DNA from: JBHFEI01 sp041928815
Lineage (GTDB): Bacteria; Pseudomonadota; Alphaproteobacteria; Rhizobiales; Rhizobiaceae
Length of the DNA: 64,000 nt
Assembly (NCBI RefSeq): GCF_041928815.1
Contig: NZ_JBHFEI010000001.1
Location: 62,001-126,000, forward strand
Direction of reading: 5' to 3'
In this document: piece after piece, positions 1-9,029 of the stretch
Layout: the number at the start of each line of letters is the position of its first letter
Position numbering within the stretch: the first letter of the stretch is position 1
Translations under genes and position numbers: made by a program
The notes under the pieces: generated by a model
Told to the model about the DNA's origin: nothing
Databases searched by the model: none
Seen by the model: only the letters and a program-made list of their open reading frames with translations

Positions 1-1
1 C

Positions 2-580
2 ACGCTGCCCTTCTCGCGCAACAAGGTGCTGCTCACCCTCGCAGTGCTGATCCTGCTGACGGCGACGAAGAACGTCTACATGGCGTCGATGTCGAGCTAC
101 TTCACCTTCTACGTCATCGACAAGTTCGCCGTCGGCGTGCAGAGCGCGCAGGTCATCCTGTTCCTCTTCCTCGGCGCGGCTGCGGCCGGAACCTTTCTCG
201 GCGGGCCGATCGGCGACCGCTACGGCGCGCGCTTCGTCATCTGGTTCTCGATCCTCGGCGTCATCCCCTTCGCGCTGCTGCTGCCCTATGCCGACCTCTT
301 CTGGACCTGCGTGCTGGCGGTGATCATCGGCTTCATCCTGTCCTCGGCGTTCTCGGCGATCGTCGTCTTCGCGCAGGAACTGGTGCCCGGACGGGTGGGG
401 CTGATCGCCGGCATGTTCTTCGGCTTCGCCTTCGGTTTCGGCGGGCTCGGCGCGGCACTCCTCGGCGTGCTCGCCGACGGCTACGGGATCGACACGGTCT
501 ACACGGTCTGCTCCTTCCTGCCGCTGCTCGGAATTCTCACGGTTTTCCTGCCGAAACTGCCCGGCTACCGGACCGCGTAA
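2..580 (+). CDS. MFS transporter, Fsr (fosmidomycin resistance)-like, 3' part only
   Basis: This is the C-terminal half of a twelve-helix major facilitator. The reading frame is open from base 2, so the true start lies left of the window. About 190 residues are visible. They are almost entirely hydrophobic and form several membrane segments. A loop reading GGPIGDRYGAR is the second-half copy of the MFS loop motif that in each half follows a paired helix. The sequence around it (FYVIDKFAVG, FAFGFGGLGAALLG) resembles the Fsr subfamily of drug/H+ antiporters. That subfamily assignment is from memory of the family; the substrate is unknown. It ends 55 bases before the binding-protein gene, on the same strand, and need not be functionally linked to it. 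Confidence 0.75.
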   Translation, partial: TLPFSRNKVLLTLAVLILLTATKNVYMASMSSYFTFYVIDKFAVGVQSAQVILFLFLGAAAAGTFLGGPIGDRYGARFVIWFSILGVIPFALLLPYADLFWTCVLAVIIGFILSSAFSAIVVFAQELVPGRVGLIAGMFFGFAFGFGGLGAALLGVLADGYGIDTVYTVCSFLPLLGILTVFLPKLPGYRTA

Positions 581-635
581 GCATTTTATCAAACTTTGGC
601 GCCTAGTCTCCCGCAAGGGTTGATCGGGTGACGCC

Positions 636-1676
636 ATGGACTTGAAGCTCCTCGCGATTGCGGCCATCTCGGCCGCGCTGCTCAGCACGCCGGCACGGGC
701 CGAGACGCTGAACCTGCTGATATGGGAATCCTATATCGACGCCGGCATCCTCGAACGCTTCACCGAGAAGACCGGCATCGCCGTCAAGCAGATCTATTAC
801 GACAGCGGCGATGCCCGCGACGAGATCCTGTCGGACCCCGACAGCAATATCGATCTCGTCGTCACGGGCGAGAACGGGGCGCTGCTCTTCGGCCAGCGCG
901 GCGTTCTGGAAAAGCTTACCGAGGCGACCGTGCCCTCGCTCGCCGACTACGCCCCTGAGTGGCGCAAGCGCTGCGCCGACCATGGCATCCCCTATCTCTG
1001 GGGCACGATGGGCATCCTCTATCGCTCCGACAAGGTGGCGACCACGCCGACCTCGTGGAAGGACCTGATGCAGCCGGGCCCCGAGCTCAAGGGCCATATC
1101 GCGATGTTCGACGACCACAATGAGGGCTTTGTCGCGCCGCTGATCCTGCTCGGCCGCTCCGTGAACGCCAACGACGCGGAGACGCTGAAGGAGGCCTATG
1201 CGCTGATGAAGGCGCAGGCGCCCTTCGTGCTGACCTATGATTACGTCGTGACCTCGATCCAGACGCCGGGCATCGGCGACGAGATCTACATGGCGATCGG
1301 CTACAGCGGCGACCAGCATGTGCTCGACGGCAAGGTCGGCAAGCCGGGCCGCTGGCGCTACGCCGTTCCGGCGGAAGGGACGCTTTCCTGGCTCGACTGC
1401 CTGTCGGTCACCGCCGCCTCGCCGCGCAAGGCGCAGGCGCTGGCGCTCGCCGATTTCATCGGTTCGGCCGAAAACGCCGCGATCAACGCGCGCGCGCTGA
1501 ACATGCCGACGGCGAGCCGCGCCGCGCTGGAGCGGATCCCGGCGGAAATGCGCGACAATCCCGAGATCTACGTTCCGCAGGCCATCCTCGCGAAGAGCCA
1601 GTACCAGACCGAACTCAGCGTCTCCTCCGTCCAGGCGCGGCGGCGCATCATCTCCTCGCTGGCGAATTTCAAGTGA
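636..1676 (+). CDS. PotD/NspS-like periplasmic polyamine-binding protein
   Basis: This is a 346-residue extracellular solute-binding protein with an N-terminal signal peptide (cleavage likely after TPARA, about residue 22). It aligns along its length with PotD-type spermidine/putrescine binders: LLIWESYID near the N-terminus, PYLWGTMGILY in the middle, IAMFDDHNEG, and GTLSWLDCLSV. The last preserves the Trp-x-Asp pair that contacts the polyamine in PotD. No permease or ATPase gene lies beside it. Its stop overlaps the start of a membrane GGDEF-EAL gene by four bases (GTGA), so the two are translationally coupled. That pairing is the arrangement of NspS with MbaA in Vibrio cholerae, where the binding protein senses rather than transports. 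The polyamine ligand is inferred. Another cationic amine or a non-polyamine ligand remains possible. Confidence 0.85.
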   Translation: MDLKLLAIAAISAALLSTPARAETLNLLIWESYIDAGILERFTEKTGIAVKQIYYDSGDARDEILSDPDSNIDLVVTGENGALLFGQRGVLEKLTEATVPSLADYAPEWRKRCADHGIPYLWGTMGILYRSDKVATTPTSWKDLMQPGPELKGHIAMFDDHNEGFVAPLILLGRSVNANDAETLKEAYALMKAQAPFVLTYDYVVTSIQTPGIGDEIYMAIGYSGDQHVLDGKVGKPGRWRYAVPAEGTLSWLDCLSVTAASPRKAQALALADFIGSAENAAINARALNMPTASRAALERIPAEMRDNPEIYVPQAILAKSQYQTELSVSSVQARRRIISSLANFK

Positions 1677-4090
1677 CCCTCGGAAAGCGCGCCTTTTTCC
1701 TGATCTTCCCCGTCGTGCTCGCCGGCTATCTGGTCGCGGCGCTGACGGTCTACTACGCGCAGGGCCAGTCGGTCTTCGCGCTGGAGCGGGCGCGCCTGAT
1801 CAAGCAGCTCGACCATCTCGCCGCCGTCTTCCAGACCGAGATCACCGAAAGCCGGATCCTTCTCTTCTCGCTGCTCGAAAGCAATTCGATCCGCCTGTTC
1901 GTCGCCGAATCGAACGAAAGCTACCGCAGCAACGCGCTCGGCGTCCGGCTGCAGGAAAACATCAAGGCGCTCGCCGAAGATCCGCGCAAGTTCGTCGCCT
2001 TCGCCATCTTCGGCGCGCCGGACGACATCGACTACTATTTCGAGAACAGCGAGGACCCCTTCGCTGAGATCAGCCCGGAGCAGCGCGCGCTGGCCAAGCG
2101 CCTCTACGACAGTCCGGAGATGATCGACTGGACCTACATCCAGCCGTCGGCCGCGAACGATCCGGATGCGCGACCCGTCATCGCCTATTCCGAATTCCTC
2201 GACCGGACCACCTTCGGCCGGCCCGTTCTCAGCGCGAAGAAGAGCGCGGCGCTGATCCAGGTGGCGGTGCAGCCGGACCGGTTCCTCAAGCGCCTGCAGG
2301 CGCTCGAAACCGAATATGGCGGCGCGGTGCAGATCGGTCCGCGCCCGGCGACGGCCGGCAGCGGCCTGACGACCACGGTCGAGCTGGCGCCGGGGCTGTT
2401 TGCGACGCTGACCCCGCGAGAGGGTTATTTCGCCGCGGCCCGCTGGCACGAGAAGGCGGTGCTCGGCCTTGGCGCACTGATCATGAGCGTCCTCTCGATC
2501 GCTCTCATCATCACGCTGATCCGACGCTATGTGACCAATCCCGTGGCCGCGCTCGACCTGCAGGTGACCGGCGTGATGGACGGGAGCCAGACCGGCATCG
2601 CCGAAAGCCCGGCCGGAGGCGAGATCGGACGCCTGACCGCCAATATCAAGAAACTGCACGACCAGTCGGTCGAGGCGTTCGGCCTCCTGAAGAAATCCTC
2701 GCATACCGACGCGCTGACCGGCATCGGCAACCGCGCGCATTTCAATACGGCCGCCGCGGCGATCGTCGAGGCGGCGGTCGCGTCGGGCGGGCGCTGCAGC
2801 CTGCTCTTCATCGACATCGACAATTTCAAGTTCGTCAACGACCGGCATGGCCACGCGATCGGCGATCTCCTGCTGAAGACGCTCGCGGCGCGGCTCGGCG
2901 AGACGGTCGAGCGGATCATGGCGGAGCGCAAGCTGCCGCCGCCGCTGCTGGCGCGGCTCTCCGGCGACGAGTTCGCCGTCCTCGTCCGGTCGAAGGCCGG
3001 CGACGGGACGTTGCGCGCGCTCTCCTGCGCCATTCTCGACCAGTTCTTCGGCGGGTTCGAGGTGGCGGGCAAGCGCTATCCGGTGACCGCCAGCATCGGC
3101 GTCGCGATCTGCCCGGACGACGCGACCAACATCACCGAACTCGTCTCCAATGCCGACGCGGCGATGTACCAGGCGAAGTCGAACGGCAAGAACGGTTCCG
3201 CCCGTTTCTCGCGCGCGCTCGCCGACAAGCGCGACCGCCAGCGCCAGGTGCAGGAGGAACTGCGGCTGATGAACCCGGACGAGCAGTTCCGCCTCGTCTA
3301 CATGCCGATCGTCGATCCGCGCGGTCGGGTGACGGGCTGCGAGGCGCTGCTGCGCTGGGATTCTCCCGTGCTGGGCGCAGTGACCCCGGACGAATTCGTC
3401 CCGATCGCCGAAAGCACGGGGCTTTTCAGCAAGATCGACTGGTGGGTGATCAACCGGGCGATGTCGGACCTTGCGCAGATCCAGATGGTTTTCGGCAGGG
3501 ATACGGTGCTGGCGATCAACGTTTCCTCGGCGGAACTGCATTCGGCGGCGATCTGCGACTATCTCGCCGCCTCGCTGGCACTCTACGACATCGACCCCAA
3601 AGCGATCGAGATCGAACTGACCGAGACGTTCGCGGTCAAGGTCGGGGACCAGCTCGCCGCCAACATCGCGCGGCTGCGCGAGATGGGCCTGCGCATCTCG
3701 ATCGACGATTTCGGCGCCGGCTACACCTCGGTGAAACAGCTCATCGACTATACGGCCGACACGATCAAGCTCGACCGGCAACTCGTGCAGAACCTGACTC
3801 AGGAACAGCTGCGCCCTGCCCTCGAGGCGGTGATCGCGCTCTGCCACGCCCAGAAGATGGCCGTGATCGGCGAGGGCGTCGACACGAAGGAAAAGCTCGC
3901 CATCCTCACCGAGGCCGGCTGCGATCTCTTCCAGGGCTATCTGATCAGCAGGCCGCTGCCGCTGACCGATCTCGCCGCCTGGGCCGAGGCGCGACGGGAT
4001 GCCGTACCGGTGCAGGCCTCCCCGGCGCAGGCCTTCGAGAAGATCACCGCCGCCTTCCTGAAGGGCACGCGCCGGATCGCCAGCCTCTGA
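1673..4090 (+). CDS. MbaA-like membrane GGDEF-EAL protein, partner of the binding protein
   Basis: This 805-residue inner-membrane protein is predicted to control cyclic di-GMP. A first membrane helix (about 7-28) is followed by a periplasmic domain (about 30-260), a second helix (about 262-284), a HAMP-like linker (about 285-335), a GGDEF domain (about 340-515) and an EAL domain (about 530-770). The cyclase loop reads SGDEF (430-434), with Ser for the first Gly, while the metal-binding DID (381-383) is kept. The EAL domain retains EALLRW (557-562), N616, the ELTE segment, IDDFG (677-681), K699, E734 and Q754, so phosphodiesterase activity is likely. The start is GTG, inside the stop region of the binding-protein gene. 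Domain order, length and the SGDEF variant match V. cholerae MbaA. I infer that the periplasmic domain docks the binding protein. Confidence 0.88.
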   Translation: MTLGKRAFFLIFPVVLAGYLVAALTVYYAQGQSVFALERARLIKQLDHLAAVFQTEITESRILLFSLLESNSIRLFVAESNESYRSNALGVRLQENIKALAEDPRKFVAFAIFGAPDDIDYYFENSEDPFAEISPEQRALAKRLYDSPEMIDWTYIQPSAANDPDARPVIAYSEFLDRTTFGRPVLSAKKSAALIQVAVQPDRFLKRLQALETEYGGAVQIGPRPATAGSGLTTTVELAPGLFATLTPREGYFAAARWHEKAVLGLGALIMSVLSIALIITLIRRYVTNPVAALDLQVTGVMDGSQTGIAESPAGGEIGRLTANIKKLHDQSVEAFGLLKKSSHTDALTGIGNRAHFNTAAAAIVEAAVASGGRCSLLFIDIDNFKFVNDRHGHAIGDLLLKTLAARLGETVERIMAERKLPPPLLARLSGDEFAVLVRSKAGDGTLRALSCAILDQFFGGFEVAGKRYPVTASIGVAICPDDATNITELVSNADAAMYQAKSNGKNGSARFSRALADKRDRQRQVQEELRLMNPDEQFRLVYMPIVDPRGRVTGCEALLRWDSPVLGAVTPDEFVPIAESTGLFSKIDWWVINRAMSDLAQIQMVFGRDTVLAINVSSAELHSAAICDYLAASLALYDIDPKAIEIELTETFAVKVGDQLAANIARLREMGLRISIDDFGAGYTSVKQLIDYTADTIKLDRQLVQNLTQEQLRPALEAVIALCHAQKMAVIGEGVDTKEKLAILTEAGCDLFQGYLISRPLPLTDLAAWAEARRDAVPVQASPAQAFEKITAAFLKGTRRIASL

Positions 4091-4185
4091 GGCCTCGCCT
4101 GCCGCAGGGCCGGCGGAATCCGCTTGACCTCCCCTTCCCCGCGCCGTAACCGCCTGCGCAGGCCCCATGACGGACGGAGAGCGCG

Positions 4186-5454
4186 ATGAAGGTATTGCTG
4201 ATTGGCTCGGGCGGGCGCGAACATGCGCTGGCATGGAAGCTCCGGCAGTCGCCGCGCCTGACGGCGCTTTACGCGGCGCCGGGCAATCCGGGCATCGCCG
4301 AAGAGGCCGAGCTCGTCGCGCTCGACATCGACGACCATGCGGCCGTCCGGGCCTTCTGCCTCGAGAAGGCGATCGACCTCGTCGTCGTCGGCCCGGAGGC
4401 GCCGCTGGTCGCGGGCCTCGCCGACCGGCTGAGGGAGGGCGGCATCACCGTCTTCGGACCCTCGGCCGCCGCGGCCCAGCTCGAGGGCTCGAAGGGCTTC
4501 ACCAAGGACCTCTGCGCCGCAAACAACATCCCGACCGGCGCCTATCGCCGCTTTTCCGATGCCGGGGACGCCGTCGCCTATGTCCGCGAACAGGGCGCGC
4601 CGATCGTGATCAAGGCCGACGGGCTCGCCGCCGGCAAGGGCGTCACCGTGGCGATGACGCTCGACGCGGCGATCGCCGCGATCGGCGACTGTTTCGACGG
4701 CGCCTTCGGCGCGGCCGGCGCGGAGGTGGTCGTCGAGGCCTATCTCGACGGCGAGGAGGCGAGCTTCTTCTGCCTCTGCGACGGGACCGACGTGCTGCCG
4801 CTCGCCTCCGCCCAGGACCACAAGCGCGCCTATGACGGCGACGAGGGGCCGAACACCGGCGGCATGGGCGCCTATTCGCCGGCGCCGGTGATGAGCGAGG
4901 CGATGGTGGCGCGCACCATGGAGGAGATCATCCGCCCGACCGTCAGGGGGATGGCGGCGGCCGGCCATCCCTTCTCCGGCGTGCTGTTCGCGGGGCTGAT
5001 GATCACGGCGAAGGGGCCGGAACTCATCGAATACAATGTCCGCTTCGGCGATCCCGAATGCCAAGTCCTGATGATGCGGCTTAACGCCGACCTTCTGTCG
5101 CTGCTGCATGCGGCGGCGACCGGCGGGCTCGGCGACGCCACCGCCGGCTGGCGCGACGAGACGGCGCTGACCGTGGTGATGGCCTCGAAGGGCTATCCCG
5201 GCGCCTATGCCAAGGGCACGCCGATCGGCCCTCTGCCCGAAAGTGGCCCCGGCACGAAGGTGTTCCATGCCGGGACGGCGACGAAGGAAGGAACCCTGGT
5301 CGCGACCGGCGGGCGCGTCCTCAACGTCACGGCGACCGGGGCCAGCGTCTCCGAGGCGCGCGCGCGCGCCTATGCCGCGGTCGACGCCGTCGACTGGCCG
5401 GGCGGCTTCTGCCGCCGCGACATCGGCTGGCGCGCGGTCGCGCGCGAGGCGTGA
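4186..5454 (+). CDS. purD: Phosphoribosylamine-glycine ligase
   Basis: This cytoplasmic ATP-grasp enzyme carries out step two of de novo purine synthesis, joining glycine to 5-phosphoribosylamine to make GAR. At 422 residues it has the usual family length. The N-terminal domain opens with MKVLLIGSGGREHAL. The ATP-grasp core carries GLAAGKGV (146-153). Further on come EGPNTGGMGAYSP and the NVRFGDPECQ segment that holds metal and ATP ligands. A GGAGAG ribosome binding site lies just ahead of the ATG. It is a single gene separated by 95 bases from the preceding GGDEF-EAL gene and shows no sign of operon coupling. Confidence 0.97.
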   Translation: MKVLLIGSGGREHALAWKLRQSPRLTALYAAPGNPGIAEEAELVALDIDDHAAVRAFCLEKAIDLVVVGPEAPLVAGLADRLREGGITVFGPSAAAAQLEGSKGFTKDLCAANNIPTGAYRRFSDAGDAVAYVREQGAPIVIKADGLAAGKGVTVAMTLDAAIAAIGDCFDGAFGAAGAEVVVEAYLDGEEASFFCLCDGTDVLPLASAQDHKRAYDGDEGPNTGGMGAYSPAPVMSEAMVARTMEEIIRPTVRGMAAAGHPFSGVLFAGLMITAKGPELIEYNVRFGDPECQVLMMRLNADLLSLLHAAATGGLGDATAGWRDETALTVVMASKGYPGAYAKGTPIGPLPESGPGTKVFHAGTATKEGTLVATGGRVLNVTATGASVSEARARAYAAVDAVDWPGGFCRRDIGWRAVAREA

Positions 5455-5588
5455 GCGCCGAAAGCCGCCGGTCGCTCAATTTTTACCAATTCTCCTGACG
5501 GGGCCGTAACGGGGCTTTGCTAGGGTGCGCCCATGAAGACGGGGACGGCGCCATCGCCGGCCCTGCCCGCCAGAGGAGTACCGTATCG

Positions 5589-6089
5589 ATGCGCATGAGC
5601 CTGACCCGCGCGGTCGTCGCCCTGGCCGCGGCGCCCGCCTTCGCCGGATCGCCCGCTTTCGCCGGCTCGGTCGACGCCGTTCCCTCCTTCGGCGCCGGCA
5701 ATGGCAGCGTCGCGGTGATCCGTTGCGACCACTGCCCGCCGCTGATCGAAAAGAAGAAGAACCTCTATGCGGTTCCCGAACTCGCGCCGGGCACGGAGCG
5801 CTCGGAGATCCGGGAGATCAACGGCCAGAAGAAGCTGGTCCGGGTCGAATCCTGGCTCGGCGGCTCGCCGGTGACCATCATCGTCAAGGCGACCCCGGAG
5901 ATGATCACCGCGATGGAGGCTCCGGCGAAGCCGGCAACCGCCCTCGCCCAGAGCGCGCCCGTCGTTGATTCGACGGCGAAAACCGCGGCGGTGGCCGAGG
6001 TCAAGGTGGCCGAACCGGTCGCAGCCGGTGTTTCCGCCGTAAACTCACAGGAAATTGATGGCGCCGGCTTCAAACTTCGGCTAGAGTGA
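5589..6089 (+). CDS. Secreted HPE1-like domain protein
   Basis: This 166-residue exported protein has a signal peptide (RAVVALAAAPAFAGSPAFAGS). Its mature part begins with a conserved block containing CDHCPPL, YAVPELAPGTE and WLGGSPV. I recognise this pattern from rhizobial proteins annotated as plant virulence effector HPE1-like. The annotation does not establish a role in virulence, and I would treat the function as unknown. The two Cys of CDHC could bind a metal or form a disulphide. The C-terminal third is Ala/Val/Lys-rich and probably disordered. An in-frame TTG lies upstream at 5517, but the ATG at 5589 is chosen because AGAGGAG stands about ten bases ahead of it and it gives a normal signal peptide. 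A strong terminator follows downstream. Confidence 0.7.
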   Translation: MRMSLTRAVVALAAAPAFAGSPAFAGSVDAVPSFGAGNGSVAVIRCDHCPPLIEKKKNLYAVPELAPGTERSEIREINGQKKLVRVESWLGGSPVTIIVKATPEMITAMEAPAKPATALAQSAPVVDSTAKTAAVAEVKVAEPVAAGVSAVNSQEIDGAGFKLRLE

Positions 6090-6099
6090 CCCTTGTAAG

Positions 6100-6197
6100 T
6101 TCCCTGCCCTGGCCAGCCGCGTAGCCTCGGCTGAACGGGTATCCGCCCTCGGGCGGCATTCAGCGCCCCTGAAGAGAAGCAGGGGCGCTGTTTTCTT
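6100..6197 (+). ncRNA. Candidate small RNA or structured 3' UTR
   Basis: Three consecutive hairpins lie between the upstream stop codon and an intrinsic terminator: AGCCG/CGGCT (6115-6119 with 6128-6132), CCGCCC/GGGCGG with a two-base loop (6143-6148 with 6151-6156, possibly closed further by CTGAA/TTCAG at 6131-6135 and 6159-6163), and the terminator stem itself. Three stem-loops ending in a U-rich terminator is the common plan of rhizobial trans-acting small RNAs. I cannot assign an Rfam family and see no convincing promoter, so it could equally be the processed 3' end of the preceding mRNA. Confidence 0.3.
6161..6197 (+). terminator. Rho-independent terminator
   Basis: A perfect ten-pair stem (CAGCGCCCCT with AGGGGCGCTG) encloses a ten-base loop and is followed directly by TTTTCTT. 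It ends rightward transcription from the HPE1-like gene. The opposite strand lacks a T tract after the stem. Confidence 0.85.
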
Positions 6198-6211
6198 ATG
6201 CGCCTTCTTTC

Positions 6212-6718
6212 CTATGGGCCTTCCGCCGCGTCGCCGTCGACGGCCAGCGCCAGCGCCTCGATCTCCTGCCCCGAATAGAGCGTGATGCCATGGCGGCGCA
6301 GCAGCGCCGCCGTGACGCCGTTGCCCGCATGCCTCCGCCCGGAAAACCGGCCGTCATGGATCGCCGAGGAACCGCAGGACGGGCTGCCGTCGATCAGCAA
6401 AGCGTGCCGGCAGCCGGTTTCGCGCGCAAGCGCCAGGGCAGCCTCGGCGCCGGCGAGGAAAGCCGCGGTGACGTCGCGCCCGCCCCTCTCGATCACGCGC
6501 GCGCGGCCGTCGAGCACATCGTCGCCAGTGAGCCCGTCGGCGATCTCCGCCGGCGCGCGCGGGATGGCGAAGCCGCCGGAAAGCTCGGGACAGACCGAAA
6601 CGAGCCGACCCTCGGCCCGCCATCGCTGAAGATGCGCGCTCGCAAGCGGCTTCGCCTTCGCGTCGTAGCGCACAGGCAGGCCCATCAGGCAGGCGCTGAC
6701 CAGGATGTTGGAGCCCAT
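6212..6718 (-). CDS. DUF523 family protein
   Basis: This 168-residue cytoplasmic protein opens with ILVSACLMGLPVRYD, typical of DUF523. It later has VCPELSGGF, the LIDGSPSCGS motif and RRHGI. The conserved Cys residues (SACLMG, VCPE, SPSCG) suggest a metal or Fe-S site, but no biochemical role is established. The ATG at 6718 is chosen because it begins the conserved block; longer in-frame upstream sequence lies inside glyS in another frame and has no family similarity. It follows glyS by 13 bases and is probably cotranscribed with it. Confidence 0.85.
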   Translation of the reverse strand: MGSNILVSACLMGLPVRYDAKAKPLASAHLQRWRAEGRLVSVCPELSGGFAIPRAPAEIADGLTGDDVLDGRARVIERGGRDVTAAFLAGAEAALALARETGCRHALLIDGSPSCGSSAIHDGRFSGRRHAGNGVTAALLRRHGITLYSGQEIEALALAVDGDAAEGP

Positions 6719-6731
6719 CGGCGCGCCCGGC

Positions 6732-8849
6732 TCAGCCGGCGATCTTCGAGAAATCGGCGACCGTGCCCGTGGCCGCGCGGATGCGGCCGAGCAGCGCCAG
6801 GCGGTTGGCGCGCACCGCCGGATCCTCGTCGTTGACGAGCACGTCGGCGAAGAAGCGGTCGACCGGCTCGCGCAGCCGCGACAGCGCCGCCATGGCCGAG
6901 CGGTAATCCTCGTCGCCGATCGCGGCCCCGGCTTCCGTCGCGGCGATCTCGATCGCGGCGTGCAGCGCGCTCTCGGCTTCCAGGGTGAACAGCGCGGGGT
7001 CGACGGCATCGGCGACGACCGTGCCCTTCTTCTCCTCTGCCGAAAGAAGCTGCGTCGCGCGCTTGGTGCCGGCGAGCAGGTCCAGCCCCTCCTGCGACGT
7101 GATGAACGCCGTCAGCGCCTCGACGCGGCGGGCGACCATCAGCAGGTCGTCGGCCTCCGGCGTCAGCACGGCATCGATCAGGTCATGCCGGGCGCCGAGA
7201 TCGCGCAAATAGACTTTGAGACGGTCGTGGAAGAAGGAGAGCAGGTCGCCATCGGTGACAACACGCGACAGCGGCAGCCGCACACCCCGCTCCAGCAGAA
7301 TCCGGATCACGCCCAGCGCCGCGCGGCGCAGCGCGTAAGGATCCTTGGACCCCGTCGGCTTCTCGTCGATCGCCCAGAAGCCGGTCAGCGTATCGAGCTT
7401 GTCGGCGAGCGCCACGGTGAGGCCGATCCGGTTCGCCGGCAGGCGGTCGGAGGGGCCGTTCGGCTTCCAGTGGTCCTCGATCGCTGCGGCGACCTCGGCG
7501 CTCTCGCCCTGGAGCAGGGCGTATTTATGCCCCATGATGCCCTGGAGCTCCGGAAACTCGCCGACGGCCTCCGTGCGCAGGTCGGCCTTGGCGAGCACGA
7601 CGGCGCGGTCGACGGCGGCGGCATCGGCGCCAGTGAGCGGCGCCAGTTCCTTCGCCAGCGCCCGGATACGGGCGACGCGCTCGCCTTGCGTGCCGAGCTT
7701 GGCATGGAAGGTGACGTTCAGCGCGTCGAGCTTCGCCATGCGCTGGTCGAGCGGCTTGGCGAGATCGAGGCCAAATTTTTCCGCCGAGGGTTTCAGCGTG
7801 TCGAGGTCCGGCAGGTCGCCCTGGTCGCGGATCCAGAAGTGGCGCGCGTCGGAGAGGCGCGCGCGCACGACCTTGCCGTTGCCGTGGATGATTTCGGCGC
7901 CGCCGTCCTTCGCCTCGATGTTGGAGACGAGGATGAAGCGGTTCGACAGCATCTCCGTCTCGCCGACTGGCCGCGTGACGAAGCACTTCTGGTTGGTCTT
8001 GATCGTCAGGCGGATGATTTCCGCCGGGATCTCCAGATAGGCGTCCTCGAACGTCCCCATCAGCACCTGCGGCCACTCGACGAGGCCGGAGACCTCCTCG
8101 AGCAGCGCCTCGTCCTCGACCAGTTCGAGGCCGGCGGCGAAGGCGATGTTGGCCGCGTCGGAGGCGATGATCTGTTTGCGGCGGTCGCCGTCGAGCACCA
8201 CCTTCGCCTTCTCCAGCTTCTCGACGTAATCGTCGAAACGGCGCACGGTGATCGCGTCGGGCGCATGGAAGCGGTGGCCATAGGTGACGTTCGAGGCGAC
8301 GATGCCGTCGATCTCGAAGGGGATCACCACCGTCTCCTCGGTTTCCGAGCCGAAGGTGCAGACGATCGACTGCAGCGGCCGCACCCAGCGCAGCGCCCCC
8401 GGCTTCGCCGATGCCGGGCCTGAGCGCATCGGCTTGCCCCAGGGGAAAGTGCGGATGATGCCCGGCATCACCTCGGCGACGATCTCAGGCGTCGGCCGGC
8501 CCGGCCTGACGATGTGGGCGACATAGAAATCACCCTTTTTCGGATCGCGATGGACATGGGCGTCCGCGATGGATGCAAGCCCGGCGCCGCGCAAGAACCC
8601 TTCGATCGCCTTGTCGTTGGCGTCGGTGCGCGGGCCTTTGCGCTCCTCGCTGAGGTCGGCCGAGCGGGCGCCAAGGCCGCGAATGTCGAGGGTCAGCCGG
8701 CGCGGCGTCCAGTATTCGCGCGCGCCCTCATAGGTCAGGCCCGCCCCGACCAGCGCGTCGGTGACCAGCTTGCGCAGGTCGCCGGCCGCCTTGCGCTGCA
8801 TGCGCGCCGGGATTTCCTCTGAGCGAAGTTCGATAAGAAGATCGGGCAT
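6732..8849 (-). CDS. glyS: Glycyl-tRNA synthetase beta subunit
   Basis: This 705-residue subunit of the alpha2-beta2 type glycyl-tRNA synthetase carries the tRNA-binding and HD-like regions. It begins MPDLLIELRSEEIPARMQ, the conserved beta-subunit N-terminus. The middle holds ITLPVILAY-like and LAVADKLDTL-type segments (here VALADKLDTLTGFW). The frame extends 22 codons upstream to 8915, but the conserved N-terminus fixes the start at 8849. The alpha-subunit gene glyQ lies upstream on the same strand. The roughly 390 bases between them are not tightly spaced and hold a small opposite-strand reading frame. Confidence 0.96.
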   Translation of the reverse strand: MPDLLIELRSEEIPARMQRKAAGDLRKLVTDALVGAGLTYEGAREYWTPRRLTLDIRGLGARSADLSEERKGPRTDANDKAIEGFLRGAGLASIADAHVHRDPKKGDFYVAHIVRPGRPTPEIVAEVMPGIIRTFPWGKPMRSGPASAKPGALRWVRPLQSIVCTFGSETEETVVIPFEIDGIVASNVTYGHRFHAPDAITVRRFDDYVEKLEKAKVVLDGDRRKQIIASDAANIAFAAGLELVEDEALLEEVSGLVEWPQVLMGTFEDAYLEIPAEIIRLTIKTNQKCFVTRPVGETEMLSNRFILVSNIEAKDGGAEIIHGNGKVVRARLSDARHFWIRDQGDLPDLDTLKPSAEKFGLDLAKPLDQRMAKLDALNVTFHAKLGTQGERVARIRALAKELAPLTGADAAAVDRAVVLAKADLRTEAVGEFPELQGIMGHKYALLQGESAEVAAAIEDHWKPNGPSDRLPANRIGLTVALADKLDTLTGFWAIDEKPTGSKDPYALRRAALGVIRILLERGVRLPLSRVVTDGDLLSFFHDRLKVYLRDLGARHDLIDAVLTPEADDLLMVARRVEALTAFITSQEGLDLLAGTKRATQLLSAEEKKGTVVADAVDPALFTLEAESALHAAIEIAATEAGAAIGDEDYRSAMAALSRLREPVDRFFADVLVNDEDPAVRANRLALLGRIRAATGTVADFSKIAG

Positions 8850-9029
8850 GGGGTCAGGGGTCCGTTGAAGGTCTGGGCTCGCGCGGCTTTTAGAGCCTTG
8901 CGATGGAAAAGTCACCCGGCCGGCGGGCCGGAAATGGCGGAGGGCGGGACATGTTCCGCAGGGAACCGCGGCAGGCGCCGATCCGGGCGACAGTCGGGCA
9001 TCGACAACGCCAGCCCGGACCCGACCGCC

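Noticed and set aside
1568..4234. 888-codon leftward open frame opposite the GGDEF-EAL gene
   Set aside because: The translation is Arg/Asp/Gly-rich with no domain; the opposite strand encodes a protein with complete GGDEF and EAL motifs. High GC removes stop codons in the mirror frame.
6100..6197. Assignment of the three-hairpin region to 6S RNA or a named rhizobial sRNA family
   Set aside because: The long rod with central bulge expected of 6S is not evident, and I cannot match a specific family without a covariance search; left as an unnamed candidate.
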